64,000 bases of DNA from Bradyrhizobium manausense. Lineage in GTDB: Bacteria > Pseudomonadota > Alphaproteobacteria > Rhizobiales > Xanthobacteraceae. Below the pieces are notes generated by a model, which worked only from the letters and a program-made list of their open reading frames with translations, ran no database searches and was not told where the DNA came from. Position 1 is the first letter of the stretch. The number at the start of each line of letters is the position of its first letter. The translations under genes and the position numbers were made by a program. Shown here piece after piece: positions 55,842 to 64,000 of this stretch. The stretch covers positions 1-64,000 of the forward strand of contig NZ_JAFCKB010000002.1 of the NCBI RefSeq assembly GCF_018130615.1, given 5' to 3'.

Positions 55842-56423
55842 ATGACCCAGAAGAACCTGCTCGAGGTTGATTGGAGCCAGATTCCCGCCCCCTCGGACGA
55901 TGGCGATGCCGCCCATCTCAAAGGTCTGACGCTACCTGCGATCAGCCTGCTCGCGACCAACGACACTTCGGTCAATCTGTCGGCGCTCCCGGGCCGCACC
56001 GTGGTGTTCGCTTATCCACGCACCGGCGAGCCCGGCAAGATCTCGCTGGTCGACGACTGGGACATGATTCCCGGCGCGAGGGGATGCACGCCGCAGACTT
56101 GCGCGTTTCGAGACCTGTTCGCCGAGTTGAAGGCTGCAGGCGCCGCGCAGGTGTTTGGCCTCTCGACCCAAAGCAACGACTACCAGACGGAGATGGCGTC
56201 GCGGCTGCATCTGCCGTTCCCGGTGCTCTCGGACGAGAAGCTGGCGCTCACGCGCGCGCTCAAGCTGCCGACCATGGACGTCGCGGGCCTGACGCTGATC
56301 AAGCGCCTGGCTCTGATCATCGACGACGCCGAAATTGCGCACGTGTTTTATCCGGTGTTCCCGCCCGACCGGAACGCGGGCGATGTGCTGGACTGGCTGA
56401 AGGCCAATCCCGCCAGGAGTTAG
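55842..56423 (+). CDS. Peroxiredoxin (Bcp/PrxQ type)
   Basis: 193 residues. Peroxidatic Cys82 and probable resolving Cys87 in GARGCTPQTCAFRD. Uses a thiol partner to reduce peroxides. FAYPRTGEPGK earlier is the modified PrxQ start. It follows smpB by 16 bases, so may be co-transcribed. Overlaps the convergent udg gene by four bases. Confidence 0.92.
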   Translation: MTQKNLLEVDWSQIPAPSDDGDAAHLKGLTLPAISLLATNDTSVNLSALPGRTVVFAYPRTGEPGKISLVDDWDMIPGARGCTPQTCAFRDLFAELKAAGAAQVFGLSTQSNDYQTEMASRLHLPFPVLSDEKLALTRALKLPTMDVAGLTLIKRLALIIDDAEIAHVFYPVFPPDRNAGDVLDWLKANPARS

Positions 56424-57094
56424 TCGAGATCCGCCTTCACCCTGGCGAACACGCTGCGGAACATGTCCGTCGTCAGCACGCCCGTGTTCGTGTTGTAGCG
56501 GGAGCAGTGGTAGCTATCGTACAGCTTGAACGCGCCGGCCTGGTGCACGGCGCCGTGGCCGAACGGCGCTTGTGAGGCCTTCAGCTTCAGCGGCTTGAGC
56601 ACGCTGTCGTGCGCAATACGCCCGAGAGCGACGATTGCGCGCAGCTTCGGCATGGTTTCGAGATTCGCGACGAGAAACTGGCGGCAGGTGTTGATCTCGA
56701 CCGGCAGCGGCTTGTTCTGCGGCGGAACGCAATGCACGGCATTGGCGATCCGGCAGTCGACCAATTTCAAACCGTCGTCGGGCCGGGCCTGATAGCTGCC
56801 TTTGGCGAAACCGTATTCGAGCAGGGTGGCGTAGAGCAGGTCGCCGGCATAGTCGCCTGTGAACGGTCGGCCGGTGCGGTTTGCGCCTTGCATCCCCGGC
56901 GCGAGACCGACGACCAGCAGGCGCGCCGTGATGTCGCCAAAGGGCGCAACCGGAGCATTGTGCCACAACGGCTCGCGCGCGCGGTTCGCCTCGCGAAAGG
57001 CGACCAAGCGCGGACAGAGCGGGCAGTCACGGTCGGGGACGAGGGCGGGGGCCTGGCGGCTTGACCGGGCCGACTCACTCCTCGAAGTCGTCAT
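56420..57094 (-). CDS. Uracil-DNA glycosylase, family 5 (UdgB)
   Basis: 224 residues from ATG at 57094. Fe-S type family 5 enzyme: Cys24/Cys27 (DCPLCPRL) plus later Cys in CVPPQNKP and NTCRQF for the 4Fe-4S cluster, and the family motif GLAPGMQGANRTGRPFTGD. Removes uracil and other deaminated bases from DNA. It overlaps the start region of the NYN gene, so it is translated from the same transcript. Confidence 0.9.
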   Translation of the reverse strand: MTTSRSESARSSRQAPALVPDRDCPLCPRLVAFREANRAREPLWHNAPVAPFGDITARLLVVGLAPGMQGANRTGRPFTGDYAGDLLYATLLEYGFAKGSYQARPDDGLKLVDCRIANAVHCVPPQNKPLPVEINTCRQFLVANLETMPKLRAIVALGRIAHDSVLKPLKLKASQAPFGHGAVHQAGAFKLYDSYHCSRYNTNTGVLTTDMFRSVFARVKADLD

Positions 57095-57728
57095 CGCCCC
57101 TCGTCGGCGCCATCGTGGTCGTGGTCGCGCGCTGGAGGAACTGCGGGGCGTGGTGGCGTGCCTCGCGCTCGCCGCGATCACGCGGGGCGGGGCGCTCGGA
57201 CGGGTCGCGGCCAAGCTTGGACTGCAGCTCGACGAGGTCGGTGAAGACGTCAGCCTGGCGGCGCAGCTCGTCGGCGATCATCGGCGGCTGGCTGGCGATG
57301 GTGGAGATCACAGTGACCCGCACCCCGCGGCGCTGCACCGCTTCGACCAGCGAGCGGAAGTCGCCGTCACCCGAGAACAGCACCATCTGGTCGATGTGTT
57401 CTGCGAGCTCCATGGCATCCACCGCGAGCTCGATATCCATATTGCCCTTGACCTTGCGCCGGCCGGAGGCGTCGATGAATTCTTTGGTCGCCTTGGTGAC
57501 GACGGTGTAGCCGTTGTAGTCGAGCCAGTCGATCAGGGGACGTATCGAGGAATATTCCTGATCCTCGATGATCGCTGTGTAGTAGAACGCCCGCAGCAGC
57601 GTCCCGCGGCTCTGAAATTCCTTCAGAAGGCGCTTGTAGTCGATATCGAAGCCGAGAGTTTTCGCCGTGGCGTAAAGATTGGCCCCGTCGATGAAGAGCG
57701 CGATCTTGTTGGTAGGGGAAGGTGACAT
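57075..57728 (-). CDS. NYN-domain ribonuclease-like protein (LabA/DUF88 type)
   Basis: 217 residues. PIN-like NYN fold with catalytic acids Asp14 (ALFIDGANLYA), Asp98/Asp104 (GNMDIELAVDAME) and Asp121/Asp123 (LFSGDGDF). Probably an RNA-cutting nuclease. C-terminal ~40 residues are basic and disordered. Its 3' end overlaps the udgB start by 20 bases. Confidence 0.88.
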   Translation of the reverse strand: MSPSPTNKIALFIDGANLYATAKTLGFDIDYKRLLKEFQSRGTLLRAFYYTAIIEDQEYSSIRPLIDWLDYNGYTVVTKATKEFIDASGRRKVKGNMDIELAVDAMELAEHIDQMVLFSGDGDFRSLVEAVQRRGVRVTVISTIASQPPMIADELRRQADVFTDLVELQSKLGRDPSERPAPRDRGEREARHHAPQFLQRATTTTMAPTRGDDDFEE

Positions 57729-58060
57729 TCAGTTTGCTCGCGTAGTGTGTTCGTGATTGATCGTTTTATTGTTGGCGCGGCGGCAGCAAGCCGCGCAGTT
57801 CTAAAGTGCCGCCGAAACCCGTCGAAACCGCAAATCCGGAGAAGTCGGGGCAATCAAGGTATAGTTATGGCGGACTCTCATACACCCGGCGCCGCCCACA
57901 ATGGCAGCCCGGGAAACCACCCGTCCCAGCCCCAATGTGGGGGTAGCAGAGCCGTTTGGCGAGGCCAAATCACAAATTGGCCTTGCGAAATCGTCCCTTC
58001 CCCTATAACTAGCCCCGATCATCCACATATTTCGTCCCACCCACAACGGAGCGACAGTCC
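57729..58060. other. Leader region of rpoZ
   Basis: 332 bases with no supported gene. Near 57955-57995 two overlapping stem-loops can form (TTTGGC-GAG-GCCAAA, and AGGCCAA with TTGGCCT), which could be alternative RNA folds in the rpoZ leader. A short frame reading into rpoZ is only background. Confidence 0.45.
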
Positions 58061-58453
58061 ATGGCTCGCGTCACCGTAGAAGATTGTATCGACAAGGTCG
58101 ACAACCGGTTTGACCTGGTCTTGCTGGCCGCCCACCGCGCCCGCATGATTTCGTCCGGTTCACAACTAACGGTTGACCGCGATAACGACAAGAACCCTGT
58201 TGTATCTTTGCGTGAAATCGCCGACACGACCATCTCGCCGGAGGACCTGCGCGAGGAGCTGGTGCACTCCCTCCAGAAGTTCGTCGAGGTGGACGAGCCC
58301 GAGCCGGACACGGTGCCACTGATCGGTTCCGCCGGTGCCAGCGTCGATGCAGACGATACCGAAGTGGCTGTGGAGCGCATGACCGAAGAAGAGCTCCTGA
58401 AGGGTCTCGAAGGCCTCGCGCCGCCGGAAGAGCAGCCCGAGGAGGACGAGTAA
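58061..58453 (+). CDS. rpoZ: RNA polymerase omega subunit
   Basis: 130 residues. Small subunit aiding assembly of RNA polymerase; binds ppGpp in other proteobacteria. Helical N-terminus [32 protein letters not shown] is typical; the acidic C-terminal tail (EEQPEEDE) is extended relative to E. coli. Next gene rsh makes ppGpp, a functional link. Confidence 0.95.
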   Translation: MARVTVEDCIDKVDNRFDLVLLAAHRARMISSGSQLTVDRDNDKNPVVSLREIADTTISPEDLREELVHSLQKFVEVDEPEPDTVPLIGSAGASVDADDTEVAVERMTEEELLKGLEGLAPPEEQPEEDE

Positions 58454-58492
58454 TCGTCTTACTCGCGATTGTCGACTTCTTGTGATCTTATC

Positions 58493-58525
58493 GAAGGCCC
58501 GAACCCCTGTTCGGGCCTTTGCTTT
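58493..58525 (+). terminator. Rho-independent terminator after rpoZ
   Basis: AAGGCCCGAAC, loop CCCT, GTTCGGGCCTT (58493-58518) then TTGCTTTT; 40 bases after the rpoZ stop. Confidence 0.85.
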
Positions 58526-58663
58526 TGTTGGCGTTTTCGTGGTTACCATAGCGTTGCCGGCTCGCGCCGTACGCCTGTCACTGAATTGATCGGCGGCGTC
58601 CGCGATCGGGGCTTAGGATGTATACAACGGGCCGGCTGATGGTCCGTTTGAAGGCAGGACGGC

Positions 58664-60949
58664 ATGGTGTATCGACGCCGCAGACCCACGCAGATGCAGG
58701 CCGCAACCGAATCGGTTGCCGTGGCTCCGACTGCGCCGGTGGCACGGCCAGCGAAGCCGCGTGCGCGGATGATGCGTCAATATGACCTCGTCGAACGGGT
58801 CCGGTCCTACAATCCGAACACCAACGAAGACCTGCTGAACCGCGCCTACGTCTACGCCATGAAGGCGCATGGCTCGCAGACCCGCGCCTCCGGCGATCCG
58901 TATTTCTCGCACCCGCTCGAAGTGGCGGCGATTCTCACCGACCTGAAGCTCGACGACGCCACTATCGTTGCCGCGCTGCTGCACGACACGATCGAGGACA
59001 CCGAGGCGACGCGGGCCGAGATCGACCAGTTGTTCGGCCCCGAGATCGGCGCGCTGGTCGAGGGCCTGACCAAGCTGAAGCGGCTGGAGCTGGTCTCGCG
59101 CGAGGCCAAGCAGGCCGAGAACCTGCGTAAATTGTTGCTGGCCATTGCCGACGATGTCCGCGTGCTTCTGGTCAAGCTCGCCGACCGCCTGCACAACATG
59201 CGCACGCTCGACTTCGTGCCGACCGAATCACGCCGGCGCATTGCCGAGGAGACGCTCGACATCTACGCGCCGCTGGCCGGGCGCATGGGCATGCAGGAAA
59301 TGCGCGAGGAGCTGGAGGATCTGTCCTTCCGCACCCTCGATCCCGAAGCCTATTCGGTGGTGATGCAGCGGCTCGATGCGCTCGCCGAGCGCAACCGCAA
59401 CCTGATCGGCGAGATCGAGGACCAGCTCTCCAACAATCTGCGTCACAGGGGTCTTGGCGCGCGGGTCTATGGCCGCCGCAAGAAGCCGTTTTCGATCTGG
59501 ACCAAGATGGAGCGCAAGTCGGTCGGCTTCGAGCAATTGTCCGACATCTTCGGTTTCCGTGTCGTCGTCAACGACATCGAGTCCTGCTACCGCGCGCTCG
59601 GCATCGTCCACACCACCTGGCCGGTCGTGCCGGGACGCTTCAAGGACTACATCTCGACGCCGAAGCAGAACGACTACCGATCGATCCACACCACGGTGAT
59701 CGGCCCCGGCAACCAGCGCGTCGAGCTGCAGATCCGCACCGAGGCGATGGACCAGATCGCCGAGCGCGGCATTGCCGCGCATGTCTTCTACAAGGAAGGC
59801 GTGGGCTCGCCGACCGAATTCCTCAAGCGCGAGTCCAATGCGTTCGCCTGGCTGCGCCACACCATCGGCATCCTGTCGGAGAGCGCCAACCCCGAGGAGT
59901 TCCTCGAGCACACCAAGCTCGAGCTGTTCCACGACCAGGTGTTCTGCTTCACCCCGAAGGGCAAGCTGATCGCGCTGCCGCGCCATGCCAATGTGATCGA
60001 CTTCGCCTATGCGGTGCACACCGACGTCGGCAACAGCGCGGTCGGCTGCAAGATCAACGGCAAGTTCGCGCCGCTGTCCTCGGAGCTCCAGAACGGCGAC
60101 GAGGTCGAGGTGCTGACCTCGGAAGCGCAGTCGGCCCCGCCATCGGCCTGGGAAACGCTCGCAGCCACCGGCAAGGCGCGCGCCGCGATCCGCCGCGCCA
60201 CGCGCACCGCGGTGCGCGACCAATATGTCGGTCTCGGCCGGCGCATCGTCGAGCGCCTGTTCGAGCGCGCCAAGATCGAATACGCCGATGACAAGCTCAA
60301 GGGCGCGCTGCCACGCCTGGCGCGCACCTCGATCGAGGACGTGATGGCAGCGGTCGGGCGCGGCGAGATCAAGGCCTCCCACGTCGCGCGCGCGATGTAT
60401 CCCGACTACAAGGAAGAGCGTGTCGCGCGCTACGGCGTCAAGAAGAGCCTCGCCGCCAAGCTCAAGGAGAAGTCGCCGGAGCCGTCACGCAGCCCGGTTG
60501 CGATTCCGATCGGCGGCAACAATTCCGATCTGCCGGTGAAGTTCGCGCCGAACGGCGGCGCCGTGCCCGGCGATCGCATCGTCGGCATCGTCACGCCGGG
60601 CGAGGGGATCACGATCTATCCGATCCAGTCGCCGGCGCTGAAGGACTTCGAGGAGGAGCCGGAGCGCTGGCTCGACGTTCGCTGGGACATCGAGGACTCC
60701 GCGCCGCAGCGCTTCCCGGCGCGCATCAAGGTCGAGAATGTCAACGAGCCCGGCGCGCTCGCGCAGATCGCGACCGTGATCGCCGAGCACGACGGCAACA
60801 TCGACAACATCAGCATGCAGCGCCGCTCGCCCGACTTCACGGAGACAACGATCGATCTCGAAGTCTATGATCTCAAGCATTTGAGCGCGATCCTGGCGCA
60901 GTTGCGCGCCAAGGCCGTCGTCGCCAAAGTCGAACGTGTTAATGGATAG
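58664..60949 (+). CDS. Bifunctional (p)ppGpp synthetase/hydrolase (RelA/SpoT homologue)
   Basis: 761 residues. HD hydrolase site with His83 (YFSHPLEVAA) and His107-Asp108 (ALLHDTIEDTE); synthetase domain with GRRKKPFSIWTKMERKS and the RFKD motif (GRFKDYISTPKQND) characteristic of bifunctional Rsh rather than RelA; then TGS (HANVIDFAYAVHTDVG) and a C-terminal ACT domain (NEPGALAQIATVIAEHDGNID). Central stringent-response enzyme. Called Rsh/Rel in alphaproteobacteria. Upstream of pdxJ by 45 bases. Confidence 0.95.
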   Translation: MVYRRRRPTQMQAATESVAVAPTAPVARPAKPRARMMRQYDLVERVRSYNPNTNEDLLNRAYVYAMKAHGSQTRASGDPYFSHPLEVAAILTDLKLDDATIVAALLHDTIEDTEATRAEIDQLFGPEIGALVEGLTKLKRLELVSREAKQAENLRKLLLAIADDVRVLLVKLADRLHNMRTLDFVPTESRRRIAEETLDIYAPLAGRMGMQEMREELEDLSFRTLDPEAYSVVMQRLDALAERNRNLIGEIEDQLSNNLRHRGLGARVYGRRKKPFSIWTKMERKSVGFEQLSDIFGFRVVVNDIESCYRALGIVHTTWPVVPGRFKDYISTPKQNDYRSIHTTVIGPGNQRVELQIRTEAMDQIAERGIAAHVFYKEGVGSPTEFLKRESNAFAWLRHTIGILSESANPEEFLEHTKLELFHDQVFCFTPKGKLIALPRHANVIDFAYAVHTDVGNSAVGCKINGKFAPLSSELQNGDEVEVLTSEAQSAPPSAWETLAATGKARAAIRRATRTAVRDQYVGLGRRIVERLFERAKIEYADDKLKGALPRLARTSIEDVMAAVGRGEIKASHVARAMYPDYKEERVARYGVKKSLAAKLKEKSPEPSRSPVAIPIGGNNSDLPVKFAPNGGAVPGDRIVGIVTPGEGITIYPIQSPALKDFEEEPERWLDVRWDIEDSAPQRFPARIKVENVNEPGALAQIATVIAEHDGNIDNISMQRRSPDFTETTIDLEVYDLKHLSAILAQLRAKAVVAKVERVNG

Positions 60950-60994
60950 GCGTCTGTCGCAGTCGCCTGTCTCTCCGATCTCGAGAGTCCCGAA

Positions 60995-61747
60995 ATGCCC
61001 GCATCTCCGCTCCGCCTCGGTGTCAATATCGATCACGTCGCGACCGTCCGTAATGCTCGCGGCGGGCGCCATCCCGATCCGGTCCGCGCCGCGCTGCTTG
61101 CGATCGAGGCCGGTGCCGACGGCATCACCGCCCATTTGCGCGAAGACCGCCGGCACATCCGCGACGAGGACATGGCGCGGCTGAAGGCCGAGATCTCCAA
61201 GCCGCTGAATTTCGAGATGGCGGCGACCGACGACATGATGCGTATCTCGCTCGCGACCAAGCCGCATGCGGTATGCCTGGTGCCGGAGCGTCGCCAGGAG
61301 GTGACGACGGAAGGCGGGCTCGACGCGGTCGGCCAGCACAATGCGCTGGCGCCCTATATCGCGCGGCTGAGCGATGCCGGCATCCGCGTCTCGCTGTTCA
61401 TCGCCGCCGACCCCGCGCAGATCGAGATGGCGGCACGGCTCCGTGCGCCCGTGATCGAGATCCACACCGGTGCCTGGTGCGACGCCGTGGTCGACGGTCA
61501 CTCCGACAAGGCCGAGGCCGAATGGCGGCGAATCGTGGCGGGCGTCAAGCTAGCCAGGGACGCCGGGCTCGAAGTGCATGCCGGCCACGGGCTCGACTAT
61601 GCGACGGCGGAGACGATCGCCGGCCTGCCCGAGATCATGGAGCTCAACATCGGCTACTACATGATCGGCGAGGCGCTGTTCGTCGGTCTTGCCGAGACGG
61701 TGCGCAAAATGCGCGCCGCGATGGATCGCGGCCGGAGCCGGGCATGA
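60995..61747 (+). CDS. pdxJ: Pyridoxine 5'-phosphate synthase
   Basis: 250 residues. TIM barrel condensing 1-deoxyxylulose-5-phosphate with amino-acetone-phosphate; last step of PLP ring formation. Start [37 protein letters not shown] and [14 protein letters not shown] are family motifs. Overlaps acpS by four bases (ATGA). Confidence 0.96.
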   Translation: MPASPLRLGVNIDHVATVRNARGGRHPDPVRAALLAIEAGADGITAHLREDRRHIRDEDMARLKAEISKPLNFEMAATDDMMRISLATKPHAVCLVPERRQEVTTEGGLDAVGQHNALAPYIARLSDAGIRVSLFIAADPAQIEMAARLRAPVIEIHTGAWCDAVVDGHSDKAEAEWRRIVAGVKLARDAGLEVHAGHGLDYATAETIAGLPEIMELNIGYYMIGEALFVGLAETVRKMRAAMDRGRSRA

Positions 61748-62163
61748 TCATCGGCATCGGCTCCGACCTCATCGACATTACCCGCGTGGCCAAGGTGATG
61801 GAGCGCCACGGTGAGCGCTTCCTCGACCGCATCTTCACCGCGGCCGAGCGGGCCAAGGCCGAGCGCCGGGCCAAGAACGAGAAGATGGTGGTGGCGACCT
61901 ACGCCAAGCGCTTCGCCGCCAAGGAGGCCTGCTCGAAGGCACTGGGGACCGGCATCCGGCAGGGCGTCTGGTGGCGCGACATGGGGGTGGTCAATCTCCC
62001 CGGGGGACGGCCATCCATGCGGCTGACCGGGGGGGCGCTGGCCCGGCTCCAGGCGCTGACGCCGGAGGGATTCGAGGCGCAGATCGACCTGTCGATCACC
62101 GACGACTGGCCGTTGGCGCAGGCCTTCGTGATCATTTCCGCCGTGCCGCGGGCCAAGCCCTGA
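61744..62163 (+). CDS. acpS: Holo-acyl-carrier-protein synthase
   Basis: 139 residues. Transfers phosphopantetheine from CoA to acyl carrier protein. [18 protein letters not shown] (Asp at about 8) and the magnesium-binding [15 protein letters not shown] are visible. Translationally coupled to pdxJ. Cytosolic. Confidence 0.96.
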   Translation: MIIGIGSDLIDITRVAKVMERHGERFLDRIFTAAERAKAERRAKNEKMVVATYAKRFAAKEACSKALGTGIRQGVWWRDMGVVNLPGGRPSMRLTGGALARLQALTPEGFEAQIDLSITDDWPLAQAFVIISAVPRAKP

Positions 62164-62412
62164 GGGCAATACCATCATTTTATAATTTGCATTGAAAATC
62201 AATGCCTTATTGGTTTTTGACGCGATCCTTGATTGCGTGGCCTGCGACAACCGTCTAAAAGTCCGCGGACGCAAATCAGGCTGGGCGAATTCGGCTTTAC
62301 GCCGGAATTGGCCCTCACTATCAGAATCAGGACAATCTCCTTGGGCCGCGAACCGGTGGGCCGTTCGCGAGAGGAGGGCGTTCTGTGATCGCCGGCCGGA
62401 ATTGAGAGAGCA

Positions 62413-63177
62413 ATGAGCGTGACTTCGGGAACAAAAACTGAAAGCGGCGTCGGCGAAACAGTCCGGGTCGTGATCCATGCTCTCCTGATCGCGCTGGTGA
62501 TCCGCACCTTCCTGTTCCAGCCGTTCAACATCCCGTCCGGCTCGATGAAGGCGACGCTGCTGGTCGGCGACTATCTGTTCGTCTCGAAATATTCCTACGG
62601 CTACAGCCATTACTCGATCCCGTTCTCGCCGCCGCTGTTCTCGGGACGGATCTGGGGCTCGGATCCCAACCGCGGCGACATCGTCGTGTTCCGCCTGCCG
62701 AAGGATGACACCACCGACTACATCAAACGCGTGATCGGCCTTCCCGGCGACCACATCCAGATGAAGGACGGGCTGCTCTACATCAACGACACTCCGGTCG
62801 AGCGCCAGCGCATGAGCGAGTATGTCGGCGAGGACCCGTGCGGCTCGGAAGGCGGCGGCATCTCGCGCGTGAAGCGCTGGAAGGAAACGCTGCCGAACGG
62901 CGTCACTTACGAGACGCTCGATTGCGCCGACAACGGCTACATGGACAACACCAACGTCTACACCGTGCCGCCCGGCCATTTCTTCATGATGGGTGACAAT
63001 CGCGACAACTCCACCGACAGCCGCTTCCTCGGCCAGGTCGGCTACGTGCCGCAGGAGAACTTGATCGGCCGTGCGCAGATGATCTTCTTCTCCATCGGTG
63101 AAGGCGAGCATGCCTGGATGTTCTGGCGCTGGCCCTGGTCGGTGCGCTGGAACCGGTTCTTCAAAATCGTCCGATGA
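62413..63177 (+). CDS. lepB: Signal peptidase I
   Basis: 254 residues. Inner-membrane protease that removes signal peptides. One N-terminal helix (about 19-37), catalytic Ser44 in PSGSM and Lys105 in YIKRVIGLPGD, later GDNRDNSTDSRF. The upstream 249-base gap is A/T-rich in its first third and likely holds the promoter. Overlaps rnc (ATGA). Confidence 0.95.
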   Translation: MSVTSGTKTESGVGETVRVVIHALLIALVIRTFLFQPFNIPSGSMKATLLVGDYLFVSKYSYGYSHYSIPFSPPLFSGRIWGSDPNRGDIVVFRLPKDDTTDYIKRVIGLPGDHIQMKDGLLYINDTPVERQRMSEYVGEDPCGSEGGGISRVKRWKETLPNGVTYETLDCADNGYMDNTNVYTVPPGHFFMMGDNRDNSTDSRFLGQVGYVPQENLIGRAQMIFFSIGEGEHAWMFWRWPWSVRWNRFFKIVR

Positions 63178-64000
63178 AAGACGAAGCCAAGGACATCACG
63201 ACCCAATCGATCGAAGCGCAAGCCGCTCCCGAGGGCGAAGCTGCAACCAAGACGGCTGCGCCCAAGACTCCCGAAACCAAGACTTCTGAACCCAAGGGCG
63301 CTGACACCAAGACTCCAGCGAAGAAGAAGCGGACACGGAGCAGCAAGGCCAAGGACAAGGCGAAGGCGGCGGCTGATGCGAATGCGGCGCTCGAGGCGCG
63401 CATCGGCCACAGCTTTGCCGATCCGAATTTGCTGATGCAGGCGATCACGCACGTCTCGGCGCTGAAGTCCGGACGCAAGCGTGGTGACAGCTATCAGCGG
63501 CTGGAGTTCCTCGGCGACCACGTGCTGGGGCTTGTCGTCTCCGACATGCTCTATCACGCCTTCCCGAACGCCGACGAGGGCGAACTGTCCAAGCGGCTTG
63601 CCGAACTCGTGCGCAAGGAGAGCTGCGCCGATGTCGCCAAGTCGCTCGGTCTGCTCGACGACATCAAGCTCGGTTCGGTCGGCTCCAGCGCGGATGCGCG
63701 CCTGCGCAAGTCGATCCTCGGTGACATCTGCGAAGCCGTGATCGGCGCGATCTTCCTCGACGGCGGTCATGCGGCGGCGGACGAGTTCGTCAAGCGCAAC
63801 TGGACCGAGCGCATGCACAAGCCGCGGCGTCCGCTGCGTGATCCCAAGACCGTGCTGCAGGAATGGGCGCAAGGCAAAGGATTGCCGACGCCGGTTTATC
63901 GCGAGGTCGAGCGCACCGGCCCGCATCACGATCCGCAGTTTCGGGTCGCCGTGGACCTGCCCGGACTCGCGCCGGCCGAAGGCATCGGCGGCAGCAAGCG
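63174..64000 (+). CDS. rnc: Ribonuclease III (3' end beyond window)
   Basis: The first 275 codons are visible; the frame is open to the last base. Processes double-stranded RNA, including rRNA precursors. Signature RLEFLGDHVLGL (Glu111, Asp115) and GDICEAVIGAIFLDGG. The N-terminus has about 72 extra residues rich in Lys, Ala and Thr ahead of the usual start, an extension longer than in most relatives. Overlaps lepB by four bases; era is expected to follow. Confidence 0.93.
   Translation, partial: MKDEAKDITTQSIEAQAAPEGEAATKTAAPKTPETKTSEPKGADTKTPAKKKRTRSSKAKDKAKAAADANAALEARIGHSFADPNLLMQAITHVSALKSGRKRGDSYQRLEFLGDHVLGLVVSDMLYHAFPNADEGELSKRLAELVRKESCADVAKSLGLLDDIKLGSVGSSADARLRKSILGDICEAVIGAIFLDGGHAAADEFVKRNWTERMHKPRRPLRDPKTVLQEWAQGKGLPTPVYREVERTGPHHDPQFRVAVDLPGLAPAEGIGGSK

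Noticed and set aside
57747-58079. Frame reading from the rpoZ leader into rpoZ
   Set aside because: Pro/Ser-rich product in a different frame from rpoZ, no motif, no ribosome site.

Overview
The window looks like a chromosomal segment of a Bradyrhizobium-type alphaproteobacterium (family Nitrobacteraceae). The basis is uniformly high GC with strong GC bias at third codon positions, the gene order divK-pleD, rnr-topA, gatC/A/B, rpoZ-rsh-pdxJ-acpS-lepB-rnc, a Porin_2-type outer-membrane porin, and several families of short palindromic intergenic repeats of the kind common in Bradyrhizobium. I name the genus from gene content and family knowledge; no database search was run. About 70 protein genes and one tRNA-Ser(GCU) are supported. 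No rRNA, CRISPR array or intact prophage is visible.

Layout. 0-2.5 kb is a mobile or degraded stretch: a REP-associated tyrosine transposase (RAYT) gene between 47-bp direct repeats, then a lower-GC orphan gene lying between two 67-bp copies of a decayed RAYT/REP remnant, an ACT-domain gene and a 51-codon candidate gene. 2.5-6.2 kb: dinB, a DUF3572 gene, and the cell-cycle pair divK-pleD preceded by a 13-bp tandem repeat. 6.3-14.7 kb is an accessory run: a TetR/MFS divergent pair with a 16-bp operator-like palindrome, a secreted GlcG/HbpS-like protein, a TPR-glycosyltransferase fusion, rpmG, an LLM-class flavin monooxygenase, a membrane protein and an orphan double-glycine-leader peptide. 14.7-21.1 kb: Nudix hydrolase, DUF983 protein, rnr and topA on the minus strand. 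21.3-25.2 kb is a redox-flavoured accessory block between topA and dprA, holding two divergent HxlR-regulator/oxidoreductase pairs. 25.2-32 kb: dprA, amidase, patatin, then the pyrB-pyrC'-plsY operon, in which the dihydroorotase homologue lacks the metal-binding HxH. 32-41 kb: a D,D-dipeptidase, AidB-like dehydrogenase, two CPBP proteases, AEC transporter, ruvX, LysR and two nitronate monooxygenases separated by an inverted repeat. 41-46 kb: the Gat amidotransferase cluster with two interposed small genes and a convergent lipoprotein. 46-51 kb: gene-poor DNA with a Lys-rich 32-residue protein, a Sel1-like gene, tRNA-Ser, a porin behind a long leader, and a recombinase fragment. 51-64 kb: soluble lytic transglycosylase, dapA, mscL, smpB, peroxiredoxin, UdgB-type uracil-DNA glycosylase, NYN nuclease, then rpoZ-rsh-pdxJ-acpS-lepB-rnc, with rnc running off the end.

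Most genes are housekeeping: translation fidelity (Gat, SmpB, L33), RNA and DNA processing (RNase R, RNase III, TopA, DprA, RuvX, UdgB, Pol IV), envelope synthesis (LepB, PlsY, AcpS, Slt) and signalling (DivK, PleD, Rsh). I did not find a complete unknown multi-gene system. The best leads are the orphan double-glycine peptide, the two RAYT/REP remnants around an orphan gene, the 13-bp tandem repeat upstream of divK, the 57-bp palindromic operator of the HxlR/SDR pair, the PyrB-coupled pseudo-dihydroorotase, and the small conserved-looking genes embedded in the gat cluster.
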